DNA of 64,000 nt. Source: Aneurinibacillus tyrosinisolvens (GTDB lineage Bacteria; Bacillota; Bacilli; Aneurinibacillales; Aneurinibacillaceae). Numbering within the stretch: the stretch's first letter is position 1; every line of letters begins with the position of its first letter. The position numbers were made by a program, and so were the translations under genes. Positions 25,993-35,038 of the stretch are shown here, in pieces. The stretch is from positions 17,906-81,905 of the forward strand of contig NZ_BBWZ01000019.1 in NCBI RefSeq assembly GCF_001015055.1, in the 5' to 3' direction. A model generated the notes under the pieces. The model did no database searches. It worked only from the letters and a program-made list of their open reading frames with translations, and had not been told where the DNA came from.

Positions 25993-28216
25993 CGAGGGAA
26001 TTGTTAATGGAATGAAAAACGTGATTACCCAACAGGGCGGGGATGTAAAAGGCGTTTCTATTATTGCCTTTGCCCAGGGGTTCTCTATCGGAGATATCTT
26101 CGTATTTTTAGGGGAATGGATTCTTGCCCTCTATATGAATATTATCTACGTTGCCAGAAAAATCGTGATCATGTTTTTAATGGTGCTTGCGCCAGTTGCC
26201 GCTATCTCCCTTCTTTACGCTAAAACACGATTCTTTTTTGGTGTTTGGTTTAAAGAGTATGTCGGAAATATCTTTCTACAGTCCGTTCATGCCATTGTTC
26301 TTGGTGTATTTGCCTTAATCGCTGCGAATACAGGAGCAGGGATGATTTTCAAGTTGGGCATGCTGATTATGTTTGTTCCAGTGTCAGGCTTACTTTCTAA
26401 GTGGCTGAATATGGGAGATTCCTCTTCCATGCTGGGTCGAACAGCTGCTATGACAGGTTTAGGTTCTATCGCCTCCTTAGCCATGATGGCAAAGGGAATG
26501 AATGACCTGAGAAAAGGCGGTACAGGAAGAGTTGGCGGTTCCGGTGGAGGCACTGGTACTAATAGTGATGGTAGTGACTTAGCGAGCGATTCCGGAACAA
26601 CAGGATTAACTTCTCTGATGACAGGCGGAAACTCTGCTGGTTGGGGTAGGCTCAAGCGAATGAGCGGAATGATTGGTATGGGTACAGGAGCCCTTGCCGG
26701 TTCTGTTCTCGGCCCAATGGGTGCTGCGGTAGGCGGAGGTATCGGTAAAAAAGTCGGTGAACTAGCCCCTCAATTAGCTCGTCAGGTAGCAGTGGGTGGA
26801 GTGACGGGAGCGATGGATGCCTTTCAGGGGATCCGTAATTTGCCAAACCGCGCACAAAATCCAACAGGAAATGTGATTTCAGATACCTTATCCGGTGCGA
26901 AAGAAGCCTGGAATGATTTATCTCTACGACGAGAAACTGCGGGTAGAGTGGGTGAATTGGTCGGCGGTATGGTTGGTTTGGGTTCGCAAGGGCGTGCTCT
27001 CGGACAGATGATGTCGGGTGTTAGTCGGGAACGAATCATGGATCAGGAATACGGAAACCGCGATTTACAAGATTACGCTTCAAAGTATCCAGGCTCCAAT
27101 GTTCAATGGAGACAGAATAGCAATGGTTCTGCTTTTTACCGTCAAGATACAGACGGAAACTGGCAACAGATAAGCCCAACGGGTGCAGCAGACTCATCTC
27201 TGAAAAATGGCGAGGAACGACGGATTGATTATCAATTCAATAATCGTTCGCCGTGGATTCGTCAAGAAAACGGCTCCTATACATTAGGTACAACTAATCC
27301 AAGTTTCTCCCCTGGTGCACGCGCACAAGGCATTGGTACAAATGCTTATGGTGGAGCCGGTTCCGTTGCTCGTACAGCTGGTACGGTCATGAATTCAGCA
27401 GGTGCCGCAGGTAATACAATGGGCACAGTTGCCAGCATGACAGGCGCCACTAACGCCGCAGTGGAGAACATTGCTGAACAGATTTTGAGCGGGACAGCAC
27501 AGGTAGCAAGCACATCACATGCACCAGATATAAATGTTGGCTCTCAAAATCCATTACAAGCTTCTACTCCAACGGTCGGCAGCCAGTCAGCAACAGTGGC
27601 AACACCAGGAGCAACACCGTCTATGACGGGAGCATCACCAGCACCAACTTCGGTAAATCCGGCAGACGGTGGTTCGTTAGCCCATGTCGCAGGCTCGAAT
27701 CCTACAGTTAATCCATCTTCAACTACAGTAGGAGTGAATTCTAGTCCTTCCCCAGTACTGGTAGCGGGAACAGGAGAAACAGGTTCGGCAAGTCCAATTC
27801 CTTCGGGACCATCTCCTTCTGCTTCTTCATCTGCACCTCCTGTATCATCGGGTGTGCCACATGCGCCAGCGGGAACAGTTGGAGAAATCGTGAGTCACCA
27901 TGTACAAGGACAATCAACTCCTGTTTATGATACACGCCAGGTAGTAGGGCTTGCAGGTTCAACAGCTCAACTTGCCCGAACTTCGGGAGCTTATGTGGTC
28001 GGTGCAGACGGACAGCAGTTTGATGATCGACGCATCAATCCAGCTTCTATCAATCCAGATGCTTACTTTGCTAATAACACGCAAGGACGAGGCGACCAAC
28101 GTTCAGGACAAGATAGAATGGCTGATGTAGTGCATTCTGTTGGTGTCGGTACAGCACAGGCATGGACACGTTCTACTGCCTTAGTAAGACCAAATAGGCA
28201 TCGTGGTGTGGTTTAA
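25949..28216 (+). CDS. VirB6/TrbL-like polytopic protein, C-terminal part of the frameshifted gene
   Basis: This continues the 3D-domain gene in the +1 frame. It contains about five transmembrane helices (26005-26450), including a VARKIVIMFLMVLAPVAAIS stretch typical of the TrbL/VirB6 core. A long Gly/Ser/Thr/Pro-rich tail (26510-28200) follows, with a glycine-zipper-like segment (GALAGSVLGPMGAAVGGGIG) and low-complexity linker-like sequence. No ribosome binding site explains an independent start, so it is expressed only through a restored frame, transcript slippage at T7, or not at all. In Gram-positive conjugation operons the VirB6-like protein forms the inner channel. Whether T7 is real or a sequencing error cannot be told here. 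Confidence 0.7.
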   Translation, partial: VSTFLWFSEILFGFNEGIVNGMKNVITQQGGDVKGVSIIAFAQGFSIGDIFVFLGEWILALYMNIIYVARKIVIMFLMVLAPVAAISLLYAKTRFFFGVWFKEYVGNIFLQSVHAIVLGVFALIAANTGAGMIFKLGMLIMFVPVSGLLSKWLNMGDSSSMLGRTAAMTGLGSIASLAMMAKGMNDLRKGGTGRVGGSGGGTGTNSDGSDLASDSGTTGLTSLMTGGNSAGWGRLKRMSGMIGMGTGALAGSVLGPMGAAVGGGIGKKVGELAPQLARQVAVGGVTGAMDAFQGIRNLPNRAQNPTGNVISDTLSGAKEAWNDLSLRRETAGRVGELVGGMVGLGSQGRALGQMMSGVSRERIMDQEYGNRDLQDYASKYPGSNVQWRQNSNGSAFYRQDTDGNWQQISPTGAADSSLKNGEERRIDYQFNNRSPWIRQENGSYTLGTTNPSFSPGARAQGIGTNAYGGAGSVARTAGTVMNSAGAAGNTMGTVASMTGATNAAVENIAEQILSGTAQVASTSHAPDINVGSQNPLQASTPTVGSQSATVATPGATPSMTGASPAPTSVNPADGGSLAHVAGSNPTVNPSSTTVGVNSSPSPVLVAGTGETGSASPIPSGPSPSASSSAPPVSSGVPHAPAGTVGEIVSHHVQGQSTPVYDTRQVVGLAGSTAQLARTSGAYVVGADGQQFDDRRINPASINPDAYFANNTQGRGDQRSGQDRMADVVHSVGVGTAQAWTRSTALVRPNRHRGVV

Positions 28217-28217
28217 G

Positions 28218-28248
28218 AGGGGGAGGTCACACCTCCTCCTTTTTTTGT
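28218..28248 (+). terminator. Intra-operon terminator
   Basis: GGAGGT / ACCTCC stem with TTTTTTT tail between the VirB6-like and M23 genes. Confidence 0.8.
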
Positions 28249-28273
28249 AACAGAAAGTTGAGGTGAATACCCT

Positions 28274-29818
28274 ATGTCTTTATATGATGACCAAAATTCA
28301 CAAGATATCGGGAAACAAGCAGCAGATGACATGAAACGCCACGGGAAGAGAGCTGGACGTTTAGGTTTAAAAGCACTTCGAAGTAAACTAGGGAAGAAAT
28401 TTGCAAAGTTAGTCGCTTCTCTTCTTAAAACAATCATTACTAAACTGGTAGGCATTCTTGTCTCATTTTTAGGGGTATATGGCACGATTATTCTCATTGC
28501 TGCTTTAACTTTCCTGGCTATACTTTCTAGTATCCCGGGGGCCGACTGGTATCTTGATGATACATCCAGATCGGCTGAGCAAGTCGCAATGGATAAAGCA
28601 TACGAGGACTCTTACCGCGACCAAGCAGATTCAAGCGTGGAGGAAATCGGACCCATCCGTTCGGACTTTGACTGGAAACAAGATTTTACGAGAATCGTAA
28701 AGCCGAGCTGGGCCATCGGCGTTTCTATTGCCCGTTATAAAATGGTAACAAATTTGGACGGGAAACCGGAATACCCAGACGCAGCGGCGTTATACGCTGC
28801 CCTTAAGCCAAAATTTAGTTATACGACCATATCAGATGATGTGGAAAGATGGAAAACCGTTGTGGTTTGTTGCCCGCCAAACGGAGGTAAATGCACAACG
28901 ACCATTACATACAAAACCAAGCCTCGTCCAGCTCACAAAGTACTGACCAATGTATGGACTGGTTATGGAGATGTACCAGTTAAACCATTAAAGAAATATT
29001 GGCTAGGAACTGAAAACGAAGATCAAATACAAAACAATGAGGGTAGCACAAATAAGGAATCCTATCGCAAAATTTCAGAAACATCGAGCGAAAATTGTAC
29101 AACAACCGTCTGGTATCAATATGAAAATACGGAAGTGAATGACCTGGCATCACCAGATTTAAAAGAAGATCCTCCACGTATAGCCAACATTCTGATAGCG
29201 AATGGGGTCAAAGAAGCAGATGTGCCGGTCATCTATCAATGGACTGCCGCTGCCGATCCTCTTGACAGCAGTATGAAATTCTTTGCGGGTAACTTTGCAG
29301 GTGTGAATCTAAATGATTCGTACACCAATTATGATAACTGGGATATGGGCGATATTCCTCAGCAGGATGCAGTGAACGGGTGGGTATGGCCGATGCCAGA
29401 TTCCATTGGCAGGTTGAATTCTCCTTTTGGTATGCGTTGGGGAAAATTGCACGCGGGAATTGATACAGGTGGAAAAAATTATAAAGGCAAATCTGTAGTG
29501 GCTGCTAGAGATGGCGTCGTCTTTTACATCTATTATTCCAATAGTTATGGAAATATGGTGATGATTCAGCACGATAACGGACTTCAAACGAGATATGCAC
29601 ATTTAATGGACGGCTCGATTATGGTTCATGAAGGAGAAAAAGTAACCGCTGGAACCGTGATTGCAAGGGAAGGGAATTCAGGTAAAGACGCTAAGGGAAA
29701 TCCCCACGCTTGGCATCTACATTTCGAAGTTGTCAAAGCTGGCAAATTTGATAGAACACCAGCAGCAAGCTCACACCCCGTAAATCCACTTCTTTATATT
29801 GGTGGGGCAGCTAGGTAG
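28274..29818 (+). CDS. Membrane-anchored M23 peptidase of the conjugation machine
   Basis: The 514-residue product has a basic cytoplasmic N-terminus and one or two membrane segments (about 60-95). A middle domain of about 250 residues contains paired Cys (V-C-C-P-P..K-C). The C-terminal M23 metallopeptidase domain (about 370-505) has the zinc ligands H-A-G-I-D (HxxxD) and H-L-H-F-E (HxH), with a typical G-V-V motif between them. M23 enzymes cut peptidoglycan peptide bonds and act as the VirB1-like opener of the cell wall in Gram-positive conjugation systems. The position after VirB6 supports this. Confidence 0.88.
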   Translation: MSLYDDQNSQDIGKQAADDMKRHGKRAGRLGLKALRSKLGKKFAKLVASLLKTIITKLVGILVSFLGVYGTIILIAALTFLAILSSIPGADWYLDDTSRSAEQVAMDKAYEDSYRDQADSSVEEIGPIRSDFDWKQDFTRIVKPSWAIGVSIARYKMVTNLDGKPEYPDAAALYAALKPKFSYTTISDDVERWKTVVVCCPPNGGKCTTTITYKTKPRPAHKVLTNVWTGYGDVPVKPLKKYWLGTENEDQIQNNEGSTNKESYRKISETSSENCTTTVWYQYENTEVNDLASPDLKEDPPRIANILIANGVKEADVPVIYQWTAAADPLDSSMKFFAGNFAGVNLNDSYTNYDNWDMGDIPQQDAVNGWVWPMPDSIGRLNSPFGMRWGKLHAGIDTGGKNYKGKSVVAARDGVVFYIYYSNSYGNMVMIQHDNGLQTRYAHLMDGSIMVHEGEKVTAGTVIAREGNSGKDAKGNPHAWHLHFEVVKAGKFDRTPAASSHPVNPLLYIGGAAR

Positions 29819-29832
29819 AAAGGAGAAAAATT

Positions 29833-30312
29833 ATGGTAAAGTTTACCTCATTGTTTGAGCAATTTCTTCGTCTATTGCAATTGGTCGGAATTCCGCTTAT
29901 GGGTTCGTTGTTTTTGATAGGATTGCTTTTGCTCCTGACATCGGGCAAAAATCCGAAGCGGAAGCGGGCAGGTTTCGTCATGACGATTTTCTTCTTCTTC
30001 GGCACTCTAGCAGTTGCTTATGTGCCAGCTCTTGTTTATACCTATCAAACCGAAACGCCTCTATACGTGGCTGAACATAAAACGGTTAACGATATGGTTG
30101 GTGGTTCTACTACCATAGGGAATTCTTTGTTTAAGGCTATTTGGTATCTAGCTGTACCAGTATGTGCCACGATTGCTTACGTTGGGTTAGTAATTCGTTT
30201 TGAAACAGCCAAAAATCCTCAACGCGCAAGAATCGGTTTGGGACTCATCATGTTCTCTCCGCTGGTTCTTGGAGTAGCCTATTTTGTTCCTTCCTTGCTC
30301 TCCTATTTATAA
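29833..30312 (+). CDS. Four-helix membrane protein of the conjugation operon
   Basis: 159 residues with four transmembrane helices arranged as two similar halves. Each pair is separated by a basic loop containing K-N-P (SGKNPKRKRAG and ETAKNPQRARIG), indicating an internal duplication. ATG 29833 follows AAAGGAGAA, 15 bp behind the M23 gene. Probable envelope component; no named family. Confidence 0.6.
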   Translation: MVKFTSLFEQFLRLLQLVGIPLMGSLFLIGLLLLLTSGKNPKRKRAGFVMTIFFFFGTLAVAYVPALVYTYQTETPLYVAEHKTVNDMVGGSTTIGNSLFKAIWYLAVPVCATIAYVGLVIRFETAKNPQRARIGLGLIMFSPLVLGVAYFVPSLLSYL

Positions 30313-30339
30313 GGGCGAGTAAGAATATGCCAGGGTAAA

Positions 30340-30366
30340 ACCGGCGGGATCCACCCGCCGGATTAT
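30340..30366 (+). terminator. Terminator-like GC-rich hairpin
   Basis: Perfect CCGGCGGG / CCCGCCGG stem followed by ATTATTTAT, after the four-helix protein gene. Confidence 0.65.
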
Positions 30367-30396
30367 TTATCACATAGATATACATTATTTTAAAAA

Positions 30397-31218
30397 TTGA
30401 GGGGGATCGTCTTTACGAAGAAGGGGCTGCACAAGGCTTTAGCATTATCCATGATTTTAGGGTTAAGCACGACATTCATTACTTCTCAAGCTTCAGCACA
30501 AACGGTTTTCGGCGTTGAATGGGATGAAAACTATAAGTGGGGTGACTTGCAATATAATGGCGGCACCATTACTCCGATACAATCCGAACCGCAATATACG
30601 CCTGTAGAAGAAATGGTTCAGGAGGATGTAACGCCAGAAGAGAGGGTTGTTGATTTTGGCATTCACGAGGCAAAGGTAGTGGAGTATCTGACAAATGTAA
30701 CCTTACGAACCATCACTGATGTTCGGTTAAGTGGAAAGTTCGCCAATTTCAAAGCTGGGTTTGCTCGTACCATTGCTGCTGAACGCGCCTACCTGGACCG
30801 TGTTTTGAACAATGAGCAAAAGGGAAATCTCACCGAAATGGTAACGGATATCCAATCTAATACGGATGTTAATAGTCCGGAAGTAAAAGCGTTGTTCAAT
30901 GATAGAAACTTTATTGTGTTTAAGAAGAATAATGTGTATTCTCTTGTTCAAGCCCGTTCTGTAAATAGGATGACGTATGTAAATTTCATTGATTTAGGAA
31001 CAACCATTGTAAAATTCCCGAATTACAGCGTGGATGCCAAGAAAAAGACGATAAGCTTTGTGTATAACAAACAAAAGAAGGTTATCCCTTTTGTATTAAT
31101 TAATGATACTGCCCCGCAATCCCGATATGTAAAGCTCGTTGATGTACAGAAAGCGGTTGGTTTGAAGGTTCAGGTCAATAAAAACAACGATAGAGAATAT
31201 ATCGTTTTGTCTAAGTAA
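30397..31218 (+). CDS. Secreted protein with copper-amine-oxidase-like stalk domain
   Basis: The product of about 273 residues has a signal peptide (to about residue 34, ASA-Q) and a helical middle. Its C-terminal part (about 170-273) has the paired-strand pattern of the copper amine oxidase N-terminal-like stalk domain (Y-V-N-F-I-D-L-G..Y-V-K-L-V-D-V-Q-K-A-V-G). That domain is common on the surface of Paenibacillaceae and clostridia. The start is uncertain: TTG 30397 is the only plausible codon upstream of the signal peptide, but the purine-rich GAGGGGG lies after it. Confidence 0.6.
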   Translation: MRGIVFTKKGLHKALALSMILGLSTTFITSQASAQTVFGVEWDENYKWGDLQYNGGTITPIQSEPQYTPVEEMVQEDVTPEERVVDFGIHEAKVVEYLTNVTLRTITDVRLSGKFANFKAGFARTIAAERAYLDRVLNNEQKGNLTEMVTDIQSNTDVNSPEVKALFNDRNFIVFKKNNVYSLVQARSVNRMTYVNFIDLGTTIVKFPNYSVDAKKKTISFVYNKQKKVIPFVLINDTAPQSRYVKLVDVQKAVGLKVQVNKNNDREYIVLSK

Positions 31219-31241
31219 TACGTCTAATTTATTTAATGAAA

Positions 31242-31283
31242 GAGGGTTTTGCAGCTGTTTAGCTGTAAAGCTCTTTTTTCTTT
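31242..31283 (+). terminator. Intrinsic terminator
   Basis: GAGGGTTTTGCAGCT / AGCTGTAAAGCTC stem with TTTTTTC after the stalk-domain gene; it closes the conjugation region. Confidence 0.8.
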
Positions 31284-31408
31284 ATATAAACCTGTCCAGG
31301 ATGTGTGTAACTGAGGGTTTTCATGATATACTACCCACATCTAGTAACAATTTCCTATATATGGTACTAATTATGGAAAAATATTCTGAAACCCTATTGT
31401 GTTTTTAA

Positions 31409-31420
31409 AATACATGTATT
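31409..31420. promoter_or_regulatory. Palindromic operator candidate
   Basis: Perfect 12-bp palindrome AATACATGTATT, about 30 bp upstream of the SD of the Rad52-like gene. Confidence 0.35.
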
Positions 31421-31449
31421 AAAATAAACACTCAAGAGGAGGGATTGCT

Positions 31450-32061
31450 TTGGATCACAACGAAAAGCAACGGTTGTTCAAAGAAATCATAGAGAAATTA
31501 AAGGAACCGTTCCCGCCTGGCACAGTGGAATTCAGAGATTCTAAAGCCGCAGCTAAGGGAAGCGGTGCTTATATACGAGTTCAGCCCTATATTCATAAGT
31601 TAAATGAAGAAGCTGGTTTATATTGGTCATGGAAGGATGGAAAGACAGAGATTTATCATGAAGATGACATGGTTCAATACACCGGTATTTTACGAATTTT
31701 AGATGCTGAACGAGAAGGCATTGGATTTAGCAAACTTCAACGTTATAACGATACGGGAAAAATCGCTAATCTCAAGGAAGCTATTAAATCGGCTCGATCA
31801 GATGCTCTACGTGACGCAGCAGATCATTTTGAGATGGGATGGCGGGACTTAGCTCCCTATCGAGAATGGGCGTCTAATCCAGGTTCAGGATTGGATGGTT
31901 ATTCGAAACCTAATAACAATAGCCACACTTCTACTAAAAGTGAACTGATTTGCATGAAGTGTCGTATACCTTTACAGGAAAAAGATTTAGAGCTCAAGAA
32001 GCAATATCGGCTCACCTATAATTATTGCGAAGTACATATACCACCTCACCTCAGAAAATAG
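31450..32061 (+). CDS. Rad52/Rad22-like single-strand annealing protein (probable)
   Basis: TTG start behind GAGGAGGG. The 203-residue protein shows the pattern of Rad52-family annealing proteins. I-R-V-Q-P-Y-I-H-K-L-N-E-E-A-G..W-S-W (about 36-57) is followed by a beta-sheet, then K-E-A-I-K-S-A-R-S-D-A-L-R-D-A-A (about 111-126), the helix usually written eaaKsAetDAlKRAa. The C-terminal tail carries C-M-K-C and a later Cys-x-His pair, likely a zinc ribbon. Such proteins anneal complementary strands during phage or plasmid recombination. Similarity is by eye, so the call is moderate. Confidence 0.55.
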   Translation: MDHNEKQRLFKEIIEKLKEPFPPGTVEFRDSKAAAKGSGAYIRVQPYIHKLNEEAGLYWSWKDGKTEIYHEDDMVQYTGILRILDAEREGIGFSKLQRYNDTGKIANLKEAIKSARSDALRDAADHFEMGWRDLAPYREWASNPGSGLDGYSKPNNNSHTSTKSELICMKCRIPLQEKDLELKKQYRLTYNYCEVHIPPHLRK

Positions 32062-32083
32062 AAGATAGAATAGGATGATATAA

Positions 32084-32668
32084 ATGAAGATGACAAAACA
32101 ACCCAAAAAGGCATTAATTCCTACGTGCTCTTTATGCAGTAATTTTGATCCGCTCCGCTCCGTATGCAAGTTGAATGATGAGCAACGGCAGGGACCCTCC
32201 TCAGAATTTGCAAAGACATGTAAGGAGAACGGAGACTTTATTCGCTATCTCTATGTTCTTCCGGATACCTTTAATTATTATGAACAAGATGAATTGGTAC
32301 CGTCTGGTTGGCAGTATGATTTATCGAAAGTACCAAATGATCCGGTGAATCAACTCCCCATGATTGTTTATACAAGAAGAGGAGCTGAACGGCCGGTGCC
32401 TGCTAATGAGTCAGCGGTGCTTCGCACGCATCCTGCTTTTGGCGTACCCCTTGCACTCACGTATCAAGGGCAGCGAGAATTGATTTTCTTATATGGCGTG
32501 GATAATGCTAAACGGGAAGCTGACAAGGTGAACGTGGAACTAACTGTTCTGCCACAGGAAGAAGGGTGGGAAGGTATCCAACCGCAAAGAAGTACATATG
32601 AAGCGCAGTATCGTGCGGAGCAAAGTGGCGCAACGCCCTGGCTAAGTGATGCCAATGAAGACTGGTAA
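32084..32668 (+). CDS. Hypothetical Cys-containing protein (194 aa)
   Basis: ATG start 22 bp after the Rad52-like gene. The N-terminus has a C-S-L-C..C-K-L..C pattern (about residues 15-46), probably a small metal-binding module. The rest is a soluble alpha/beta protein with an acidic C-terminus (DANEDW). It is probably co-transcribed with the annealing protein; role unknown. Confidence 0.55.
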   Translation: MKMTKQPKKALIPTCSLCSNFDPLRSVCKLNDEQRQGPSSEFAKTCKENGDFIRYLYVLPDTFNYYEQDELVPSGWQYDLSKVPNDPVNQLPMIVYTRRGAERPVPANESAVLRTHPAFGVPLALTYQGQRELIFLYGVDNAKREADKVNVELTVLPQEEGWEGIQPQRSTYEAQYRAEQSGATPWLSDANEDW

Positions 32669-32816
32669 GTTTCATGCATCTCTTCATAGGGAAAGGTTAC
32701 TAGGTTGCTTGATACCAGCAAAGTTTTTTACTAAGCCCTTAAAGGCTAGTTGAAAATAAAAAATTACTATACTATATTGTTTTAATTATCGTTAATTTTG
32801 AAAGAGGAGGCTTACC

Positions 32817-33155
32817 GTGACCAAATTGGTATCAAATCCAGAGAAGTACTCGTTGGCGATTTCTTGGGTCGAGTGGCCCGTTCCGCCTACATCAAAGTAT
32901 GAGCTTAACCGTGATGAAATTAATCAATACATGAAGGGGAAATTCGCAGAAGCCAAAAGAACCGCTAGAAAAGAGGCTGTTGAACGATTTGGTGAAATGG
33001 ATTTTGATTTCCCCAATTTTGAACCAACACCTGGGGAACGTGCGGCTTTGGACTTTGTAAAACTAAAAGAACAAGCGCTTGTTGCTCAGGCTAAGATGGA
33101 AATAATCGACTATATATATGAACTACTTCTTACAGCGGAGGAAAAGCCGCTATAA
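32817..33155 (+). CDS. Hypothetical protein (112 aa)
   Basis: GTG start preceded by GAGGAGG. Soluble, helical and charged, with a central FGEMDFDFPNFEPTPGERA segment. First of a tightly packed row of four small genes up to 34637. No known domain. Confidence 0.55.
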   Translation: MTKLVSNPEKYSLAISWVEWPVPPTSKYELNRDEINQYMKGKFAEAKRTARKEAVERFGEMDFDFPNFEPTPGERAALDFVKLKEQALVAQAKMEIIDYIYELLLTAEEKPL

Positions 33156-33170
33156 GGTGGGGGGGTCACG

Positions 33171-33461
33171 TTGGACAGTTTAAATGAATTAAATTTTAGA
33201 GCCAATCTCATTGGGACGCTATTGAAGCTTTATAAGAAATATAAGGAATCAGGGCAAGACCAGGAATTTTCGTTGGAACGCTGTATCGTAAAGTACACTT
33301 CTGAAACCGGGCTGGAAGTTAGTGTGCCCAAAGCTAAAATCATTGTGACGGATTACCGATATGATACAGTACAACTTGCACCGTCTATCCGAAACGCAGG
33401 TGATATTCCTTATTTCTGGCTTGAGCGGTTAGCGGAAGGTGATCTGATTGCAGGAAGCTAA
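33171..33461 (+). CDS. Hypothetical protein (96 aa)
   Basis: TTG start following GGTGGGGGGG. Small soluble protein, helical N-terminus then two or three strands. It overlaps the next gene by 14 bp. Function unknown. Confidence 0.5.
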   Translation: MDSLNELNFRANLIGTLLKLYKKYKESGQDQEFSLERCIVKYTSETGLEVSVPKAKIIVTDYRYDTVQLAPSIRNAGDIPYFWLERLAEGDLIAGS

Positions 33462-34068
33462 AGCAGCTTTCCAAACTTTATTTCTCGAATCTTTATACAA
33501 CACGGTGTCAGAATATATTTCTAAATACAACATAGGAAAAGACCGAAAAGAGAGTTTAAGTATTGGAAAAATTATTGAATCTGAAATCAAACGTATGATT
33601 AAGGAGGATATTCCGTTTCCTTGTAATCCTGCTCGCAGAGTTACACGGCATAAAAAAGGCGGAAAGTATGAACAAAAACGATCAACTGTAAATCTACGTC
33701 CCTCAGACTTTTCCTATTTTAATGAGGAATTAAGCAAACGGGCTGAGGAACAATTTCAGGAAACAGTGCAAATTACAGGTGTTACTGCTTATGGAAATAT
33801 CGCTTTGTACTTTTTCTGCAAGAGAAATGGGCTCCCAATAAAGGACGAGTCGTATTTCTCGGATGAAGGGATTTTAGATACACCTGAATATGAAAGAGAA
33901 CAAGCTTTGGCGAGTCTAATAGCAATGAAAAAATTACTTGGTCGCAGAGCCACAGTTAGGGAATGGAAAGAATTAAGAAAAGAGGTCGTAGGCCCTTCCT
34001 ATTCCAAATTGGTATCCATGTTCGATTCGTATTCAAATGCCTGGGAAGAGGCAGAGAAGGAACAATGA
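33448..34068 (+). CDS. Hypothetical helical protein (206 aa)
   Basis: TTG start inside the end of the upstream gene, its SD GAAGGTGAT lying there. The product is largely helical and Lys/Arg/Glu-rich. A basic stretch at about 49-75 contains R-R-V-T-R-H-K-K-G-G-K. The C-terminal half has a pattern (R-A-T-V-R-E-W-K-E-L..S-Y-S-K-L-V-S-M-F) like helix-turn-helix proteins that open a fork on staggered sequences. A DNA-binding role is possible but not shown. It shares an ATGA junction with the next gene. Confidence 0.5.
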   Translation: MQEAKAAFQTLFLESLYNTVSEYISKYNIGKDRKESLSIGKIIESEIKRMIKEDIPFPCNPARRVTRHKKGGKYEQKRSTVNLRPSDFSYFNEELSKRAEEQFQETVQITGVTAYGNIALYFFCKRNGLPIKDESYFSDEGILDTPEYEREQALASLIAMKKLLGRRATVREWKELRKEVVGPSYSKLVSMFDSYSNAWEEAEKEQ

Positions 34069-34637
34069 TAAAGAAATATAAAACACTGGGATACAGCCTG
34101 GTAGGAATGATTCTATCCGCTTATTGTTTGATGATTGGTACTGAGCCAGTTTCTATGTTTTGGTTTCTTCTCTTAATGAGCGCAGGAGTGTTTTCCGTTG
34201 TCGTGTACCAAACTCGAAAAGGAGTTCCGGTCAAACAAGCTCCAAAACAGCTGAACCAGAAGAGGAAACGTCCGATTTTACAAGATGTACATGAGAAAAA
34301 AGAGACCATAGCGGATCCTGAAAAGAAAACCATGCATCAAAATGAAGAATCAAAATGCCTAATCTTCACCATTCAGCTTGTTGTTCGTTCCGATGATACA
34401 GAGTACCCGTTTCAAAATCTAAAACGTAGCATCGAGGAAGTGCTGGAATTTCAAAGTGGGGAAGGCCTACAATGGAGCCTTTTGGAAACACAGGAAACAG
34501 GTCCAAATCGAATCAATGCTACGATTAAGTTGGATGGCGAACCGGGCGTTTTAAAGGTCGCCAAAGGCTGGTTATTCGCTTCTATTGAGGAGCAATGGCA
34601 AGGGCAAGAAGAAATTATTCTTAAGGAAATTACATGA
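34065..34637 (+). CDS. Membrane protein with cytosolic tail (190 aa)
   Basis: Start ATG 34065 in an ATGA overlap with the upstream stop. Two transmembrane helices (about 8-24 and 30-47) are followed by a basic/acidic linker (50-95) and a C-terminal alpha/beta domain (100-190). No family recognised. Confidence 0.55.
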   Translation: MIKKYKTLGYSLVGMILSAYCLMIGTEPVSMFWFLLLMSAGVFSVVVYQTRKGVPVKQAPKQLNQKRKRPILQDVHEKKETIADPEKKTMHQNEESKCLIFTIQLVVRSDDTEYPFQNLKRSIEEVLEFQSGEGLQWSLLETQETGPNRINATIKLDGEPGVLKVAKGWLFASIEEQWQGQEEIILKEIT

Positions 34638-34666
34638 TATATAAATGAAACGAAGGAGAGAGAAAT

Positions 34667-35002
34667 ATGGAGGAAATGATGGTTGTATTCCGATACAGTA
34701 GAGGGATCGGAGAACACAATGCATTCGAAAGCGAAGGTAAGTATGATACGGATACCCCTGAATCTGTCATTCAAAACGATTTTGTTCAATGGGTGCATGA
34801 GACAGTCGGAGAGAATTTTCACTGGTGGCCGCAAGATGGGAAAATCATGTTCAGCTATCGTCGCGGTGCGGGGGAGAATGATAAATATATTGAGGATTCC
34901 GGACTGGATAGCAATACGCCGGAGGCGGAGATTCAAGAAGCGTATTCTACTTGGATGTGGAATAAAATTGGCGATGATGTCACTTGGTTTAAAAAGCAGT
35001 AG
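34667..35002 (+). CDS. Small protein made of two tandem repeats (111 aa)
   Basis: Two units of about 50 residues share F-x-Y-x-R-G-x-G-E-x..S/G..T-P-E-x-x-I-Q..W..x-x-V-G/I-G-[DE]-[ND]. They cover about residues 6-54 and 62-108, an internal duplication. Soluble, acidic, Trp-rich. Good SD (AAGGAGAGAG). Unknown function. Confidence 0.55.
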   Translation: MEEMMVVFRYSRGIGEHNAFESEGKYDTDTPESVIQNDFVQWVHETVGENFHWWPQDGKIMFSYRRGAGENDKYIEDSGLDSNTPEAEIQEAYSTWMWNKIGDDVTWFKKQ

Positions 35003-35038
35003 AGCCGGCGAATAGAGAAATAGAAAGGAGGGGATTTC

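Noticed and set aside
18812..31218. Relaxase or VirD4-type coupling protein within the conjugation region
   Set aside because: No relaxase histidine triad or coupling-protein ATPase is visible; the only clear ATPase is VirB4. They may be outside the window.
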